Origin: Hyperoplus lanceolatus
Lineage: Eukaryota; Chordata; Actinopteri; Uranoscopiformes; Ammodytidae
Length of the DNA: 64,000 bases
Assembly: GCA_026929865.2 (NCBI GenBank)
Contig: CM049397.1
Location: 496,001-560,000 of the forward strand
Reading direction: 5' to 3'
Below are positions 1-10,030 of this stretch, piece after piece (the stretch's first letter is position 1; each line of letters starts with the position of its first letter). Made by a program: the position numbers and the translations under genes. The notes below the pieces were generated by a model. The model searched no databases and was not told where the DNA came from. It saw only the letters and a program-made list of their open reading frames with translations.

Positions 1-475
1 CGTGGTTTCAAGAGGCCTCCTGTGCCACCATTGTCCACCATTGCACACCGCAAAATCACAGAACTGATCATGGATGAGAGGTGGTCAAAGACAATTCCAA
101 AGTGTAGGTAATGAGTCAGCCTTCAATATTTCAATATAGCTTTTGTTTAGATGTGTTGTACTAGTAACATTTATTATTGTACAGTACATACAATAATGGC
201 CTTCTACAGAATGTCAAGAAATGCAGCTCATGTGTACTTTGGGATAATAGATTGCCATATAGTAATAATCATTTTTGTTGAAGTAATGTAACCAATCATA
301 TATTTAATTTTTCCTCCCTCTTTGATGCCAGGTCCACTGGTGCCCTGGAGTGTTTTCATGCACACATTCTGATGTACGCATCAAAACGAAACTCCTTCGT
401 ACCACCTGTGTATGCGGCCCGAACTTTTAGCTGCCCTCGACTACAATGAACATCGCAGGCAGATGGCAAATGCAG
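1..475 (+). pseudogene. Broken exons of a multi-copy teleost gene family of unknown function
   Basis: Two exon-like blocks with matching phases are visible. Bases 1-107 end at donor TGTAG|gtaatg and encode ...HRKITELIMDERWSKTIPKC. Bases 332-475 begin at acceptor gatgccag|GTCC, end at donor GCAG|gtatgt, and encode STGALECFHAHILMYASKRN then FVPPVYAAR. After this the frame is broken by an apparent 2-base deletion and resumes as AALDYNEHRRQMANA. From memory this resembles a repeated teleost family of uncharacterised proteins with a T..LE.FH..IL.YA.KR motif; its function is unknown to me. A Tc1 remnant follows directly. A further exon may begin after the acceptor near 1186, but its reading frame is poor. 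The fragment is likely dead. Confidence 0.5.
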
Positions 476-544
476 GTATGTTGATGTTTAAAACACAAAA
501 ATTCATAATTCTGACTCCCCCGTGAAGAGATAATCAGTAGATTT

Positions 545-1049
545 TGTGTGTAATTGGCCAGATCTACTATGGAATGGTTTAAATCAAAGCATAGTCTTGT
601 GTTAGAATGGTCCAGTCAAAGTCCAGACCTCAATACAATTGAGAATCTCTGGAAAGACTTGAAAATTCCAGTTGACAGATGCTCTCAATCCAATTTGATG
701 CTAAATCTGAAGCTATTATTTAAAGAAGAATGGACAAAAATGTCAGTCTGTAGATGGGCAAAGCTGGTAGAGACATACCCCAAATAGATTTGCAGCTGTA
801 ATTGCAGCGATAGGTGGTTCTACAAAGCATTGACTCGGGGGTGAATACTTATGCACGCCACACTTTTCAGTTTTTTATTTCTAAAAAAATGTAAAACCAT
901 ATTTCATTTTCATTCCACTTCACAATGATGCACCACTGTGTGTTGGTCTATCACATGAAATCCCAATAAAATAAATGTATGTGTGTGGTTTTAATGTGAC
1001 AAAATGTGGAAAATTCCAAGGGGTATGAATACTTTTGCAAGGCACTGTA
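545..1049 (+). mobile_element. 5'-truncated Tc1-like transposon, 3' end
   Basis: Bases 566-787 encode the C-terminal part of a Tc1-type transposase, recognisable from SSQSPDLNTIENLWKDLK (the region of the third catalytic acidic residue) and KLVETYPK. After the stop come the familiar non-coding end and the terminal sequence ACTTTTGCAAGGCACTGTA, with the TA target at 1048-1049. The DNA-binding domain and first two catalytic residues are missing, so the copy is inert. Confidence 0.85.
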
Positions 1050-3180
1050 TGTAACCTGTTAGATTATAAGTGTCCATAAACGCATTATCGGTAGAAGATA
1101 AAGTTAAATCTTTTTAGCTGGCTAGTAACCTGACTTTGCAATTTTGTCCAATGTTACATTTTGATTTTTATTACTCTCTGTCAAGGTGAACCACTCCCGC
1201 AAAAGTAGAAGACAACCTGCATCAACCAAGGCTTGTCCTGGCATCAAACCTGCCATCTTGTCTAGAAGGATTACCGGAGAACTCTGGATCTAAAGCAATA
1301 TTTTCAAAGTTTTGCCTTATGTCATTGGTTTCCATAATGTACGATATTTGTCTTTGGGATCACTGAATTCCCTCGGTAACATAAGAAAACATTAAAACAT
1401 TAAAATCAAATTGATTCTGAAGTTCATACAGAATATGTGGAGAAATTAAACTAAGGGGCATTCTGTAAGCATTCAGTTGAAATTCAAAGAATACACTTCC
1501 TGTGCTGGCATCAAGGGAAAATAAATATTATAATATTAAGATTTTCTGCACATCAGATGTAATGGTGGGAACGAAGCGCAGGAGCAGCAATAAGTCGTGT
1601 GTGATTTTCTGCATAGTGTAAACAAAGCATAAGAAAAACATATGATGTAAGTAAAGAAAATGGCAGTTTGGCATTTTTAAACTGTAGAAATTTCAAAGAT
1701 GTAAATCAACACAACAGAGTAAACACATATGTATTTTTAATTTAAAAATATGGGTCAATAACTATGACAAATATACAGTAATAAGACAGTACTATGTACA
1801 TAATTCACAGGGCAGGGTACACTGTTGGCCTGATGTATTTGGGTTTTTTTTTGCATTGTGGAAAACCACGGCCCCTGCCTTTCATTCCCCTGCCATGGCT
1901 TCCTCTGCCTCCACTTTCAATCCTTGCTTTCTTCCTCCTACTTGAGGTGCCTTTGCCTGGAGAATCATCATCATCTCAATATCATCATCTCCCTTCAAGG
2001 CTGTAGTCAGGATCTACTACACTGTCGTCCTAGAAGCACCAACATGTAAAAACAAAGACAGAAAATGTTTTACTTTATAAGAATATCAGGGTGAAGAGAG
2101 ACATAGGAACACTTTCTGAAAATACATGTTTTGCATATATTTATTTGTTTACTATAATTCATATCTCTGTGAAATTATGCTGATGAAGCTAAAATTCTAG
2201 ATCAAAAGCATAGCAAAATGTGTTTCCAATGGCTCTGCCAAGTTTGAATATTATGTAGCCTAGTGAGGCAGAGCAAAATCACAATAATTCATGTTATTCG
2301 CTGTATTTACCCAGAACACACTGTATTTATAGCTTTGTATTATTTGGCTGCTGGTTATATAGGTTTTTGTCATACGGGAATAATAGTGGTAGTGTTGGAT
2401 TCATCTGGAGCAAGCTTTATAAGGTATTCACCTTATCAGCATCAGAGCACTAGAAATGGAAATGTGTAGACTGGGTTGAGTTTCTGACGCTATTCAGATT
2501 TTGATATTTGATAATAATATGCTTGGTGTTGGAGTTGTGTTTGGTCTGTGCAGTATGACTTTTTCTACATAATTAGGGCAGTGTGTTATTACTCTTGTTG
2601 TGGAGAACTCCCCAGGGTCCCACATGTTGTACCAAAATGTCAATTTATTATAAAGTTCAAGCTTTCGACATTGAAGCATAATGTTTTGAACAGAGTGATA
2701 ACGTTAACCACGCGCTAGCCGTTAGCAGACAAAACCGTAAACCGACGTTAAACTGTAAACAGAACAGCTGAGACCGCTTATTAGATAACATTAGCGTGTT
2801 TGCAAAAAAAAATTAGCCTATGATAACTAAAACAATAAAGCAAGTAAATAGTGCACTGCATATAACAACCATTGAACTGAAAAATATATATGTGTAGGCT
2901 AATGTATAGCCTATAACTTACCGGTGCTTCTGAATCAGAATCCATTGCTTTGGTAAACAAAAGTCACGTGCTTGCTCGGGGGCAGTAGTTGTAAGCATAG
3001 ACATTATATAATGTCTATGGTTGTAAGTCTGCCTGTGTAAATAAAGTTTCTTCGAAACAACACCGGGGATGGGAATGACGTGGACCAATAGGGGAATGAG
3101 GGGGTGGGGCATTGGAGGAAGGCGGGATATTTTGAATGTGCTGTAATTCTCAAATGCAGGATCGGTAAGAGTTGCTTTAA
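1050..3180. other. Intronic sequence without recognisable genes
   Basis: AT-rich sequence with only short chance ORFs. A perfect 24-bp palindrome at 2996-3019 (centred on attatataat) is of a type often seen in fish repeats. Nothing else could be assigned. Confidence 0.5.
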
Positions 3181-3182
3181 GG

Positions 3183-4168
3183 GTGTATTCACACATGCCT
3201 TGTTTAGTTCGGTTGAAACAAACTCAGGTGCACTTCCACCTTCGGTGCGCATCTTTTAGCAATCGCACTCGGGGCGGACCAAACAAACGCTCCGAGACCC
3301 AGCTGAAGAGGTGGTCTCGATGCGCTTCAAAGCGCACTGTGCTGCAGTTCGTTTGTGGTGTGAATTCGGCCGGACTCGATCCGATCCAATTGCAGGAAGC
3401 ACTGTGCCTTTTCTTTCTTAACTTTTTTAATACATCGCCGTCAGCTTCACATTATGGGACAGTGTTGTTGTCGCCATTGTTAGGAAGATTAGTTATGGTT
3501 TGACCGGGAGCCCCGAGCGAATATATTACATTTGATAGTGACGTGTAAACATGCTGATGTGTTCAGTGATCAGATGAAGGAGAGGGGAGCGTCTCCCGTA
3601 CAGTGCCAACAGGTTCACGCTGCGCTTTGCATGAAGTGTGTGTTTTTATTTTGCTTCCCGGCCACCGTTTATACTATCCCCGTTTCAGTTTGGAGCTGAG
3701 CTGTGCCGAACTGACTGTACAGCTAAATCAGCTGTGTGTCTAGTCTTCATCTGTGTGTCTATTCTTATCGTGAGCCGCGCGTCCAGCAGCAAAAGTACAG
3801 TAAAAATTAAGTTTCACATGGTAGGCTACAAGCCACATAACGTGGCACTGACATAGGCCTACATCTTATAACCATATGAAACAACAATAATTTGGTGTTT
3901 TTCTTTTTTATTTATAGGCTAGATGCCTATTTATTTATTATTTTCAACCCTATATTATATCAATTATATATTTCGCAGTGTTCGTGCTTTTTGCTTCTCT
4001 CCACCCCAGAATGTCTGACCAATGAATGAATTACCTCATATCACGTGTGGTTCTGCTTCGTAATGCTGGTTCACTTGCAAAAGGGGCAATATGAAAGTGG
4101 ACCACACCAAACAAAAAAAATCTAATTTCTATTTGGTCTGGAGTGAACTAGCGGACTTTCCCTGTGTG
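3183..4168. repeat. Possible decayed DNA transposon with imperfect inverted ends
   Basis: The left end (gtattcacacatgccttg, with tagttcggttg) and the reverse complement of the right end (attcacacagggaaagtcc, with tagttcactcc) share ATTCACACA and a TAGTTC block. No transposase ORF is visible. The family cannot be named and the boundaries are approximate. Confidence 0.35.
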
Positions 4169-4174
4169 AATTTC

Positions 4175-4831
4175 ATTTCATTTCATTTTCATTTAACTTT
4201 TATTTATCCTCGAGAGACCAATTGAGGGGTGACCCTCATTTACAATGACGTCGAGTTCAAAAAATATTCTAAGGAAAAACAACAATACATACAAAATATT
4301 CAATTCAATTCAATACATCAAATACACAACAACAGGTGAAGAGAAAAAACAATTGAAAAATGTACACAGTGGTGAAGAGTGGCAGCAATTAAAATTAAAT
4401 GGGTGAAAGTACAATATAGCCTAATTAAAACAGTTACAGGTAGAGTTTGGCAGATTTAAGATAGTTTGTTTAAATTGGTTAAAGGATATGAAGGTATTTA
4501 GTTTGATTTGTTGCTGTAAGTTGTTCCAGGAGTCGGGGGCACTGAATTTAAAAGCTGTCTTTCCCAGCTCAGACCGGGCTTGTGGGACATAAAGCATAAG
4601 CATGTCAGTGGAGCGGGTCTGATAAAGCCCATCTGAAATTTGCAGCATTTCTGTTAAATAACGAGGAAGCTTCCCGGTCAAGGCTTTGTAAATAAAAATG
4701 TGCCAATGTGCGTCACGTCTCTCTTTAAGGGAGGACCACCCAACCTTTTCATATAAAAGACAATGGTGTGTGTTATAAGCATCTCCTGTGATGAACCTTA
4801 AAGCATACACCCTAAAACTCCAGCTTATCAT
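4175..4831 (-). mobile_element. LINE (L2/CR1/Rex-type) 3' fragment
   Basis: The minus strand encodes the extreme C-terminus of a LINE ORF2 (4421-4831): YEKVGWSSLKERRDAHWHIF, IYKALTGKLPRYLT and ARSELGKTAFKFSAPDSWN. This is the post-reverse-transcriptase domain seen in fish L2/CR1/Rex-type elements. The 3' UTR runs to about 4175 and ends in an ATTTC-like short repeat. It is 5'-truncated at about 4831, where gypsy sequence begins. Confidence 0.8.
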
Positions 4832-5774
4832 CCAGCCTCAAACGGATTGGCTGAAAGACTGGTCCATAGCTTTAAAAGGTCTTTAGCCAAGAACAGAGCA
4901 GTGGGTGGCATGACGTTGCAGCATTGTATCGCTAACTTCTTGTACGGCTACAGGAACATGCCACATACAACAACTAAAGAAAACACCAGCAGAGCTGTTT
5001 CTTAAAAGACAGGTCCGTACTAGACTTTCTGTAGTGAAACCAGAAGTGTCTCCATCGTTCCAGACAGGTAGTTTTCCAAAACAGTCAGAGATTAAGAAGA
5101 AAGTCAGATATTTCTCTATGGGTCAGGCTGTGCTTGTTAAAAACTACAGGGGAGGAGAGAAGTGGTTGGATGGTGTAATAACTGATGTTTTGGGTCCTGT
5201 AACTTACTTGGTGTCTGTAAATGGGACATGTGTAAAAAGACATGTAAATCAGATGCTGGATGCAAAGAAAAAGAATGGCATTCCAGAAAAGACTATGAGT
5301 AACACTGAAGGAAACTGGGATTACCACATTGATCCTGGAGATGACATGAGTGACATTGACACTGTTCCTGCTGTCTGTGAGCAGATGCATGAGAACCACC
5401 AGAGCTCAATGGAGACTGAATGAGCTCGCGAAAACACTTCAAGTTCAGGATGCACAGAGCGCCCGAAAAGGAATGTGCGGCCACCTCAGCGTTTGGACTT
5501 GTAAAAAGAAAGAGACTTTTAAAAGAAAATGTTATAGAAATGCACTATTATTTGTACACAGGGAAGTTGTTTTAAATACCTTGTAGGTGGGTACATTTAT
5601 TTTTTGGGGTATTTTTTTTGTACGAGAATCATTATTGTTCAGAAGAAAAAAAAAATAAGTTTAAAGCTACAGGGGAGGAGCTGTGGTGTTTGAATGGAAA
5701 ACATGTTATATCCGGTTATGCCTGCACGTTTCTATGCATATTCCTCACTGTCGTCTTTCATCATAAGTATCCAC
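4829..5774 (+). mobile_element. Ty3/gypsy retrotransposon 3' fragment (integrase C-terminus and start of 3' LTR)
   Basis: From 4829 the plus strand reads HPASNGLAERLVHSFKRSLA, then NFLYGYRNMPHTTT, the core-to-C-terminal part of a gypsy integrase. A one-base frameshift near 4985 is followed by the 5034-5423 frame (SMGQAVLVKNYRGGEKWLDG, VKRHVNQML), the integrase C-terminal GPF/Y-like module. A polypurine tract (AGGGGAGGAG) at 5671-5680 precedes TGTGGTG at 5682, taken as the 3' LTR start. The LTR is cut at about 5774 by a Tc1-like element. Upstream pol and gag are absent. Confidence 0.75.
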
Positions 5775-6920
5775 ACAGTCTGTAGAGACACAACAATAGC
5801 AGTGTGCATTTTTCTTTACAACTCAAACATTTACTGTATCAACTGAAAAATGCATTAAGATTTAGCTTTCCTATGAATCACTGAACTAATATTTAGTTGT
5901 ATAACCTCTGTTTCTGAGAACTGCTTCACATCTGTGTTGCATGGAGTCGACCAACTTATGGCACCTGTGAAAAGGTGTTTCAGCCCAGGACGATTGGACT
6001 ACATTCCACAATTCCTCTGCATTTCTTGGTTTTGCCTCAAAAACAGCATTTCTGAGGCAAAACATAGGTTTTCTATTGGATTACCGCGGCTTGAATTCAG
6101 TGTTTGGGGGTCGTCTGACAAACTGTCTGCGTCCCCTATTCAAGCCACGGTACACTTTGAAGACAGTGAAGCATGGTGGCACAGAGACCATGTTATGGGG
6201 ATGTTTCTCATACTATGGTGTCGGGTCTATTCATCGCATAACATGGATCATGAATCAGTTTGGATACATTAGAATACTTGAAGAGGTCATGTTGCCTTAT
6301 GCTGAAGAGGAAATTCCCTTGAAATGGGTGTTCCAACAAGTCAACGACCCCAAACACACCAGTAAGCGAACAAGATCTTCCAGACCAACAAGATTAACTT
6401 TATGGAGTGGCCAGCCCAATCCCTGGACCTTAATCCAATAGAAAACCTATGGTGGTGACATCAGAAATGCTGTTTTTGAGGCAAAACCAAGAAATGCAGA
6501 GGAATTGTGGAATGTAGTCCAATCGTCCTGGGCTGAAACACCTGTTCACAGGTGTCATAAATTGGTCGGCTTCCTGCAACACAGATGTGAAGCAGTTCTC
6601 AGAAACAGAGGTTATACAACTAAATATTAGTTCAGTGATTCATAGGAAAGCTAAATCTTCATGCATTTTTCAGTTGATACAGTAAATGTTTGAGTTGTAA
6701 AGAAAAATGCAGACACTGCTATTTTTGAACAGTCTAATATTCCTTTTTCTTCACTTTCTGTAAAGATATAGAAACATTTGACAAATGTTTCTTCATGTTT
6801 GGAATTGAATGTGCAATGTCCCCCAATGCATTTGCGTGTATGGAAATAAAAGCTATTATTAGGATTTTGATCTTTACTCAATTTTTTAAACACACTGCTA
6901 TTATTTTAAACACAACTGTA
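5775..6920 (+). mobile_element. Tc1-like transposon whose 3' transposase end is inverted-duplicated
   Basis: Terminal sequences around caatagcagtg (left) and cactgctattattt...acaactgta (right) are Tc1-type ends. The centre (about 6120-6440) encodes the DDE core: VKHGG.ETMLWGCFSYYGVG, GYIRILEEVMLPYAEEE and NDPKHTS. The residue where the second catalytic Asp normally stands (QDNDPKHT) is Val (QVNDPKHT). The transposase end (6405-6630, ENLW..., ending RNRGYTTKY) also exists in reverse orientation at about 5800-6083. The 5' half of a normal transposase is therefore replaced by an inverted copy of the 3' end. A stop and a frameshift also break the ORF. Confidence 0.85.
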
Positions 6921-6949
6921 GATGGTACACATGGTACACATAGGTATAC

Positions 6950-7200
6950 CTGATGTGGGAGCTGACACTGGTAGTCCACCATGGCCCTGTTCCAGCTGAC
7001 CCCCTGCTCCCCACGTCTCCTCCACAGCAGTGTGTCCCTGCCGTGGTCCAGCAGCAGGCTGAGGAGGCCGCTGCCTGAGCCGTACATGTGGTAGTAGAAG
7101 ACCACACACTGAGGGCTGGAGGAACCTCGCATGGAGGAGGTCAGCAGCCGCGCTTTGTGACCCGGACGCAGGAGTGACGCCTCCATGTACATGAAGTAAC
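6950..7200 (-). CDS. mamdc2: mamdc2 exon, middle of MAM domain 4
   Basis: Acceptor tttctccag|GTTAC and donor CATCAG|gtatac bound a 251-nt exon entering in phase 1 and leaving in phase 0. It encodes GYFMYMEASLLRPGHKARLL, FYYHMYGSGSGLLSL and LLWRRRGEQGVSW, the central strands of MAM4. It is GC-rich relative to the surrounding introns. The closing MAM4 exon and the acidic tail expected for MAMDC2 should lie left of position 6950, but no matching exon could be read in 1-6949, so they are probably outside the window. The donor site is only 30 bases from the end of a Tc1 element at 6920. Confidence 0.92.
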
Positions 7201-7604
7201 CTGGAGAAAGCACACAGGGGACAGGACCATGTGTAAGGCCCAGGCCACACATCCTGGGTCTACTGGCTTTTTTTGGCGACCTTGTTAACAGATTAGAGCA
7301 ACCACACATCATACTGCCCGTCTGCAGCGCATCAGCAGTGATGCTGCACTTCACCTCAGGAGTCTCGCCTATTTTTTTCGGCAAGACGCTCTTCTCTAGA
7401 GAAATAATCTGTAGACATCTGTATATCAACACGCAGCATTCATTATAGTTTAACCATTTCTGGTGTGTCCTTCGAAACAAAACCTCACACTACTTTTACT
7501 TTTTTAAAGGTGAAGTAAGCAGTTATTTATGTTAATATAAGTGTTAAATCGCTCTTTATTCATACAGTGATCACTTACATAATGTGCGCGTTTCATAAAG
7601 CCGA

Positions 7605-8992
7605 TCTCTCAGCAGTGGCGTGGCGTGGGGATTATTTTTGAGGAAGCCAAGTGAGACAACACCTTTAATCTACATGTTTATTGGAAGGTGGGGGAAAGAA
7701 AAGAGTAGGCTACGTCGCAGCTTGTATTTAATGTAACTACAAGAGCTATTATAGCGCCTGGTCATTTGCACACGCCTGTAATCTGTCCGACACCGCTCGT
7801 TCGCTCTCTCTCTCTCTCTCTCACTCACACACACACCTCCTTATCGTCTTATTAAATTATACATTTTATTATAAATGCACCCCTCACCCCGACCGGAATG
7901 TACAACTAGCCGCTTAATGCCCAATGCAATTCCCAATTCATTCACAATATAATTAGGGGACGTTTTAGGCTATTTTAAGTTTCACGTTCACGTGAGACAC
8001 GACTCACACAATCAGTTGTAGGTGCTTGAAATACACACATACTTTCTATACATCCTTTTCGTTTAAGAACTAGGCCAAATATTCATTACAACACTATAGC
8101 CTACTTAAGACAACCCAGAACAACTTCTGTGGATATACAGTAGGCCTACCAATGCAACTTAATCCAGGCAATCAAGGCACAATTAGCAATAAAATAACAC
8201 AAAACACAACACACATAGCTACACAGACAGTTAAGGGAACAGTTAACCCGCGCCGGGAGAAGGTGTGTATTTTACTCACTATTTGTAGAGGAAGGCCATT
8301 ATCTGAAGTTTGCCGCTACCAGCTAGCCACTCGGTGCAGACATAGTTCTCCTCACGGTAAGTGCGATAAACTTTCTTTCTCTCCACACGCATTGGCCTGC
8401 CGTCAGATTTGATTTTTAATGGCTTCTCAATTGGCAGTTTGGTAAAATAATTTTTTGCTAAATACTCAAAATCTCCACCCTCCATAACTGTTCTTGCTAA
8501 TATGATAACAATGCAAACATGCTAATCTCCCGCTATTGTTATTGTTGTTAAATTTCAGTGACGTTGATAATGATGCTTTGATTTGATTGGTGTGAAGCCA
8601 AAGGCCGAGTGGCTTCCCTTGGCACCCTCATGACACCCTCCTGACCAATCACAGGAGGGCAGTGTCAAGACAACAGCCTCACCTGATTGGTCAATCCTTC
8701 TTTCTTTTTTTCACTAAGGGATGCCAGCTCGGGCTGGCTTCCTCGTGGACATACAGTGTGCAGTGTCGTGTTTCGCCGCGTCTTCAGTATGTAACTTTAA
8801 AGGGGCGCTGTTTCGCGCATTGTGAAATGCTCAATGAGAGGAGAAAAATGGGGAAGAAATGACAGCAACACAGCACCAAAGAATTACCGAAACTGTTAAT
8901 ATAAATGTTTTTATTGGATGACAACTACAGCCTAAAAAACAGGGAAGCCTGGCTTCCCTTGGCCTCCGGGAAAAAACGCCACTGTCTCTCAG
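7605..8992. mobile_element. Non-autonomous hAT element with 8-bp TSD
   Basis: The element (7613-8984) starts CAGTGGCGTGGCG and ends AAACGCCACTG. It is flanked by identical 8-bp direct repeats TCTCTCAG at 7605-7612 and 8985-8992. Terminal CA...TG with an 8-bp TSD is diagnostic of hAT. The 1372-bp interior encodes no recognisable transposase. Motifs near each end (ggaagcca and tggcttcc) extend the inverted similarity. Confidence 0.88.
7801..7835. repeat. (CT)n/(CA)n microsatellite
   Basis: An uninterrupted CT run passes into CA repeats inside the hAT element. Confidence 0.9.
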
Positions 8993-9215
8993 TCAGCTAC
9001 TCTGCATGTAATCGGCAAATAAACTTTTTCGGGGGATCCTGAAATTAATATTCGATTTCGGCGGCGATTGGCACGAAACAGGGTGCAGCTGCGTTTGATC
9101 AGCGAGTAGCGATTGCTGAGTTCCATGCGTGTCTTTTGTTTTGTTTTCTCACCTTTTTCTTTTTTCTACTTTTTGTTTCTTTCATTAGGAATAGGGCTAG
9201 TAGGCCTATAGAGTT

Positions 9216-10002
9216 GTGTATGGGGTGTTTTCTGGCTTGTCGGAGAGGGACATCCTGGAGAATGTTAAGGGTGGTCAGGTAACGGTGGTGGTGAGGTTTA
9301 GGTGCAGGGAAGGAGCCGATGGGGATCCACCGGTTCTGCTAACATTCACGGATAGGGAGCTGCCACAAAGAGTGTTTTTAGGTAGTATGGCTTACCAGGT
9401 AAGAGTATATCAGGCCGCCGCTACGCTGCTATAATTGTCAGCGTTTTGGGCATGTGGCCGGGTCTTGTCGAGGGAAAAGAAGGTGTGCAAAATGTGGTGG
9501 GGATCATGCTATCCAAAATTGTGAGACAAATAATCCGAAGTGTCCTAATTGTGGTGGGAATCATGCAGCAGCATTCAGGGGGTGTGTGCATTCAGTTCAG
9601 GCTAGGTGGGTGCAGGCTGTGAGGGAAAAGGTTCAGCTGTCATATGCAGAGGCAGTGCAAAAAGTGGCGAGAGAACGCACAGTTTCCGGTGCTAGGGAAG
9701 TAGTGACTGGGAGCCAGCGAAATGTGTCAAATCTGTTGCCGGAATCTCTCTCTGGCATGCTGATATTTAATAAGGAGTCGTTCTTGTCTTTCATTGCTGA
9801 TGTGTTAGTGAGAGCTCAAAAGGCAGCCAACAGGTCAGACATCATCAAGCTAGTGGTGGGGGCAGCTGAAAGGTTTCTTGGTACAAAGCAGATGCCAGAA
9901 AGATTCCACCAATACATGACGGAGAATCGGGATATTAACACGTCACAGTTGTCAAGGGCCAGCAGTATGGAAGATATAAGCGATGGCTTTGTGGTTCCTT
10001 AA
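9216..10002 (+). pseudogene. LINE ORF1 (gag-like, CCHC zinc knuckles), frameshifted
   Basis: The frame from 9216 (SERDILENVKGGQVTVVVRF...) shifts by one base near 9420 into the 9454-10002 frame. Across the join it reads RCYNCQRFGHVAGSCRGKRR, then CAKCGGDHAIQNC and CPNCGGNHAAAFRGC. These are three successive CX2CX4HX4-5C-type zinc knuckles that bind the element's RNA. The C-terminal 130 residues have no known motif. It ends a few bases before the ORF2 frame begins, the usual arrangement for I-group elements. Confidence 0.8.
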
Positions 10003-10030
10003 CGTTTTAATGTTGTGTATTTTTCAGTGG

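Noticed and set aside
1794..2049. Two overlapping short ORFs
   Set aside because: Low-complexity Pro/Leu-rich frames in intron, without splice sites or homology.
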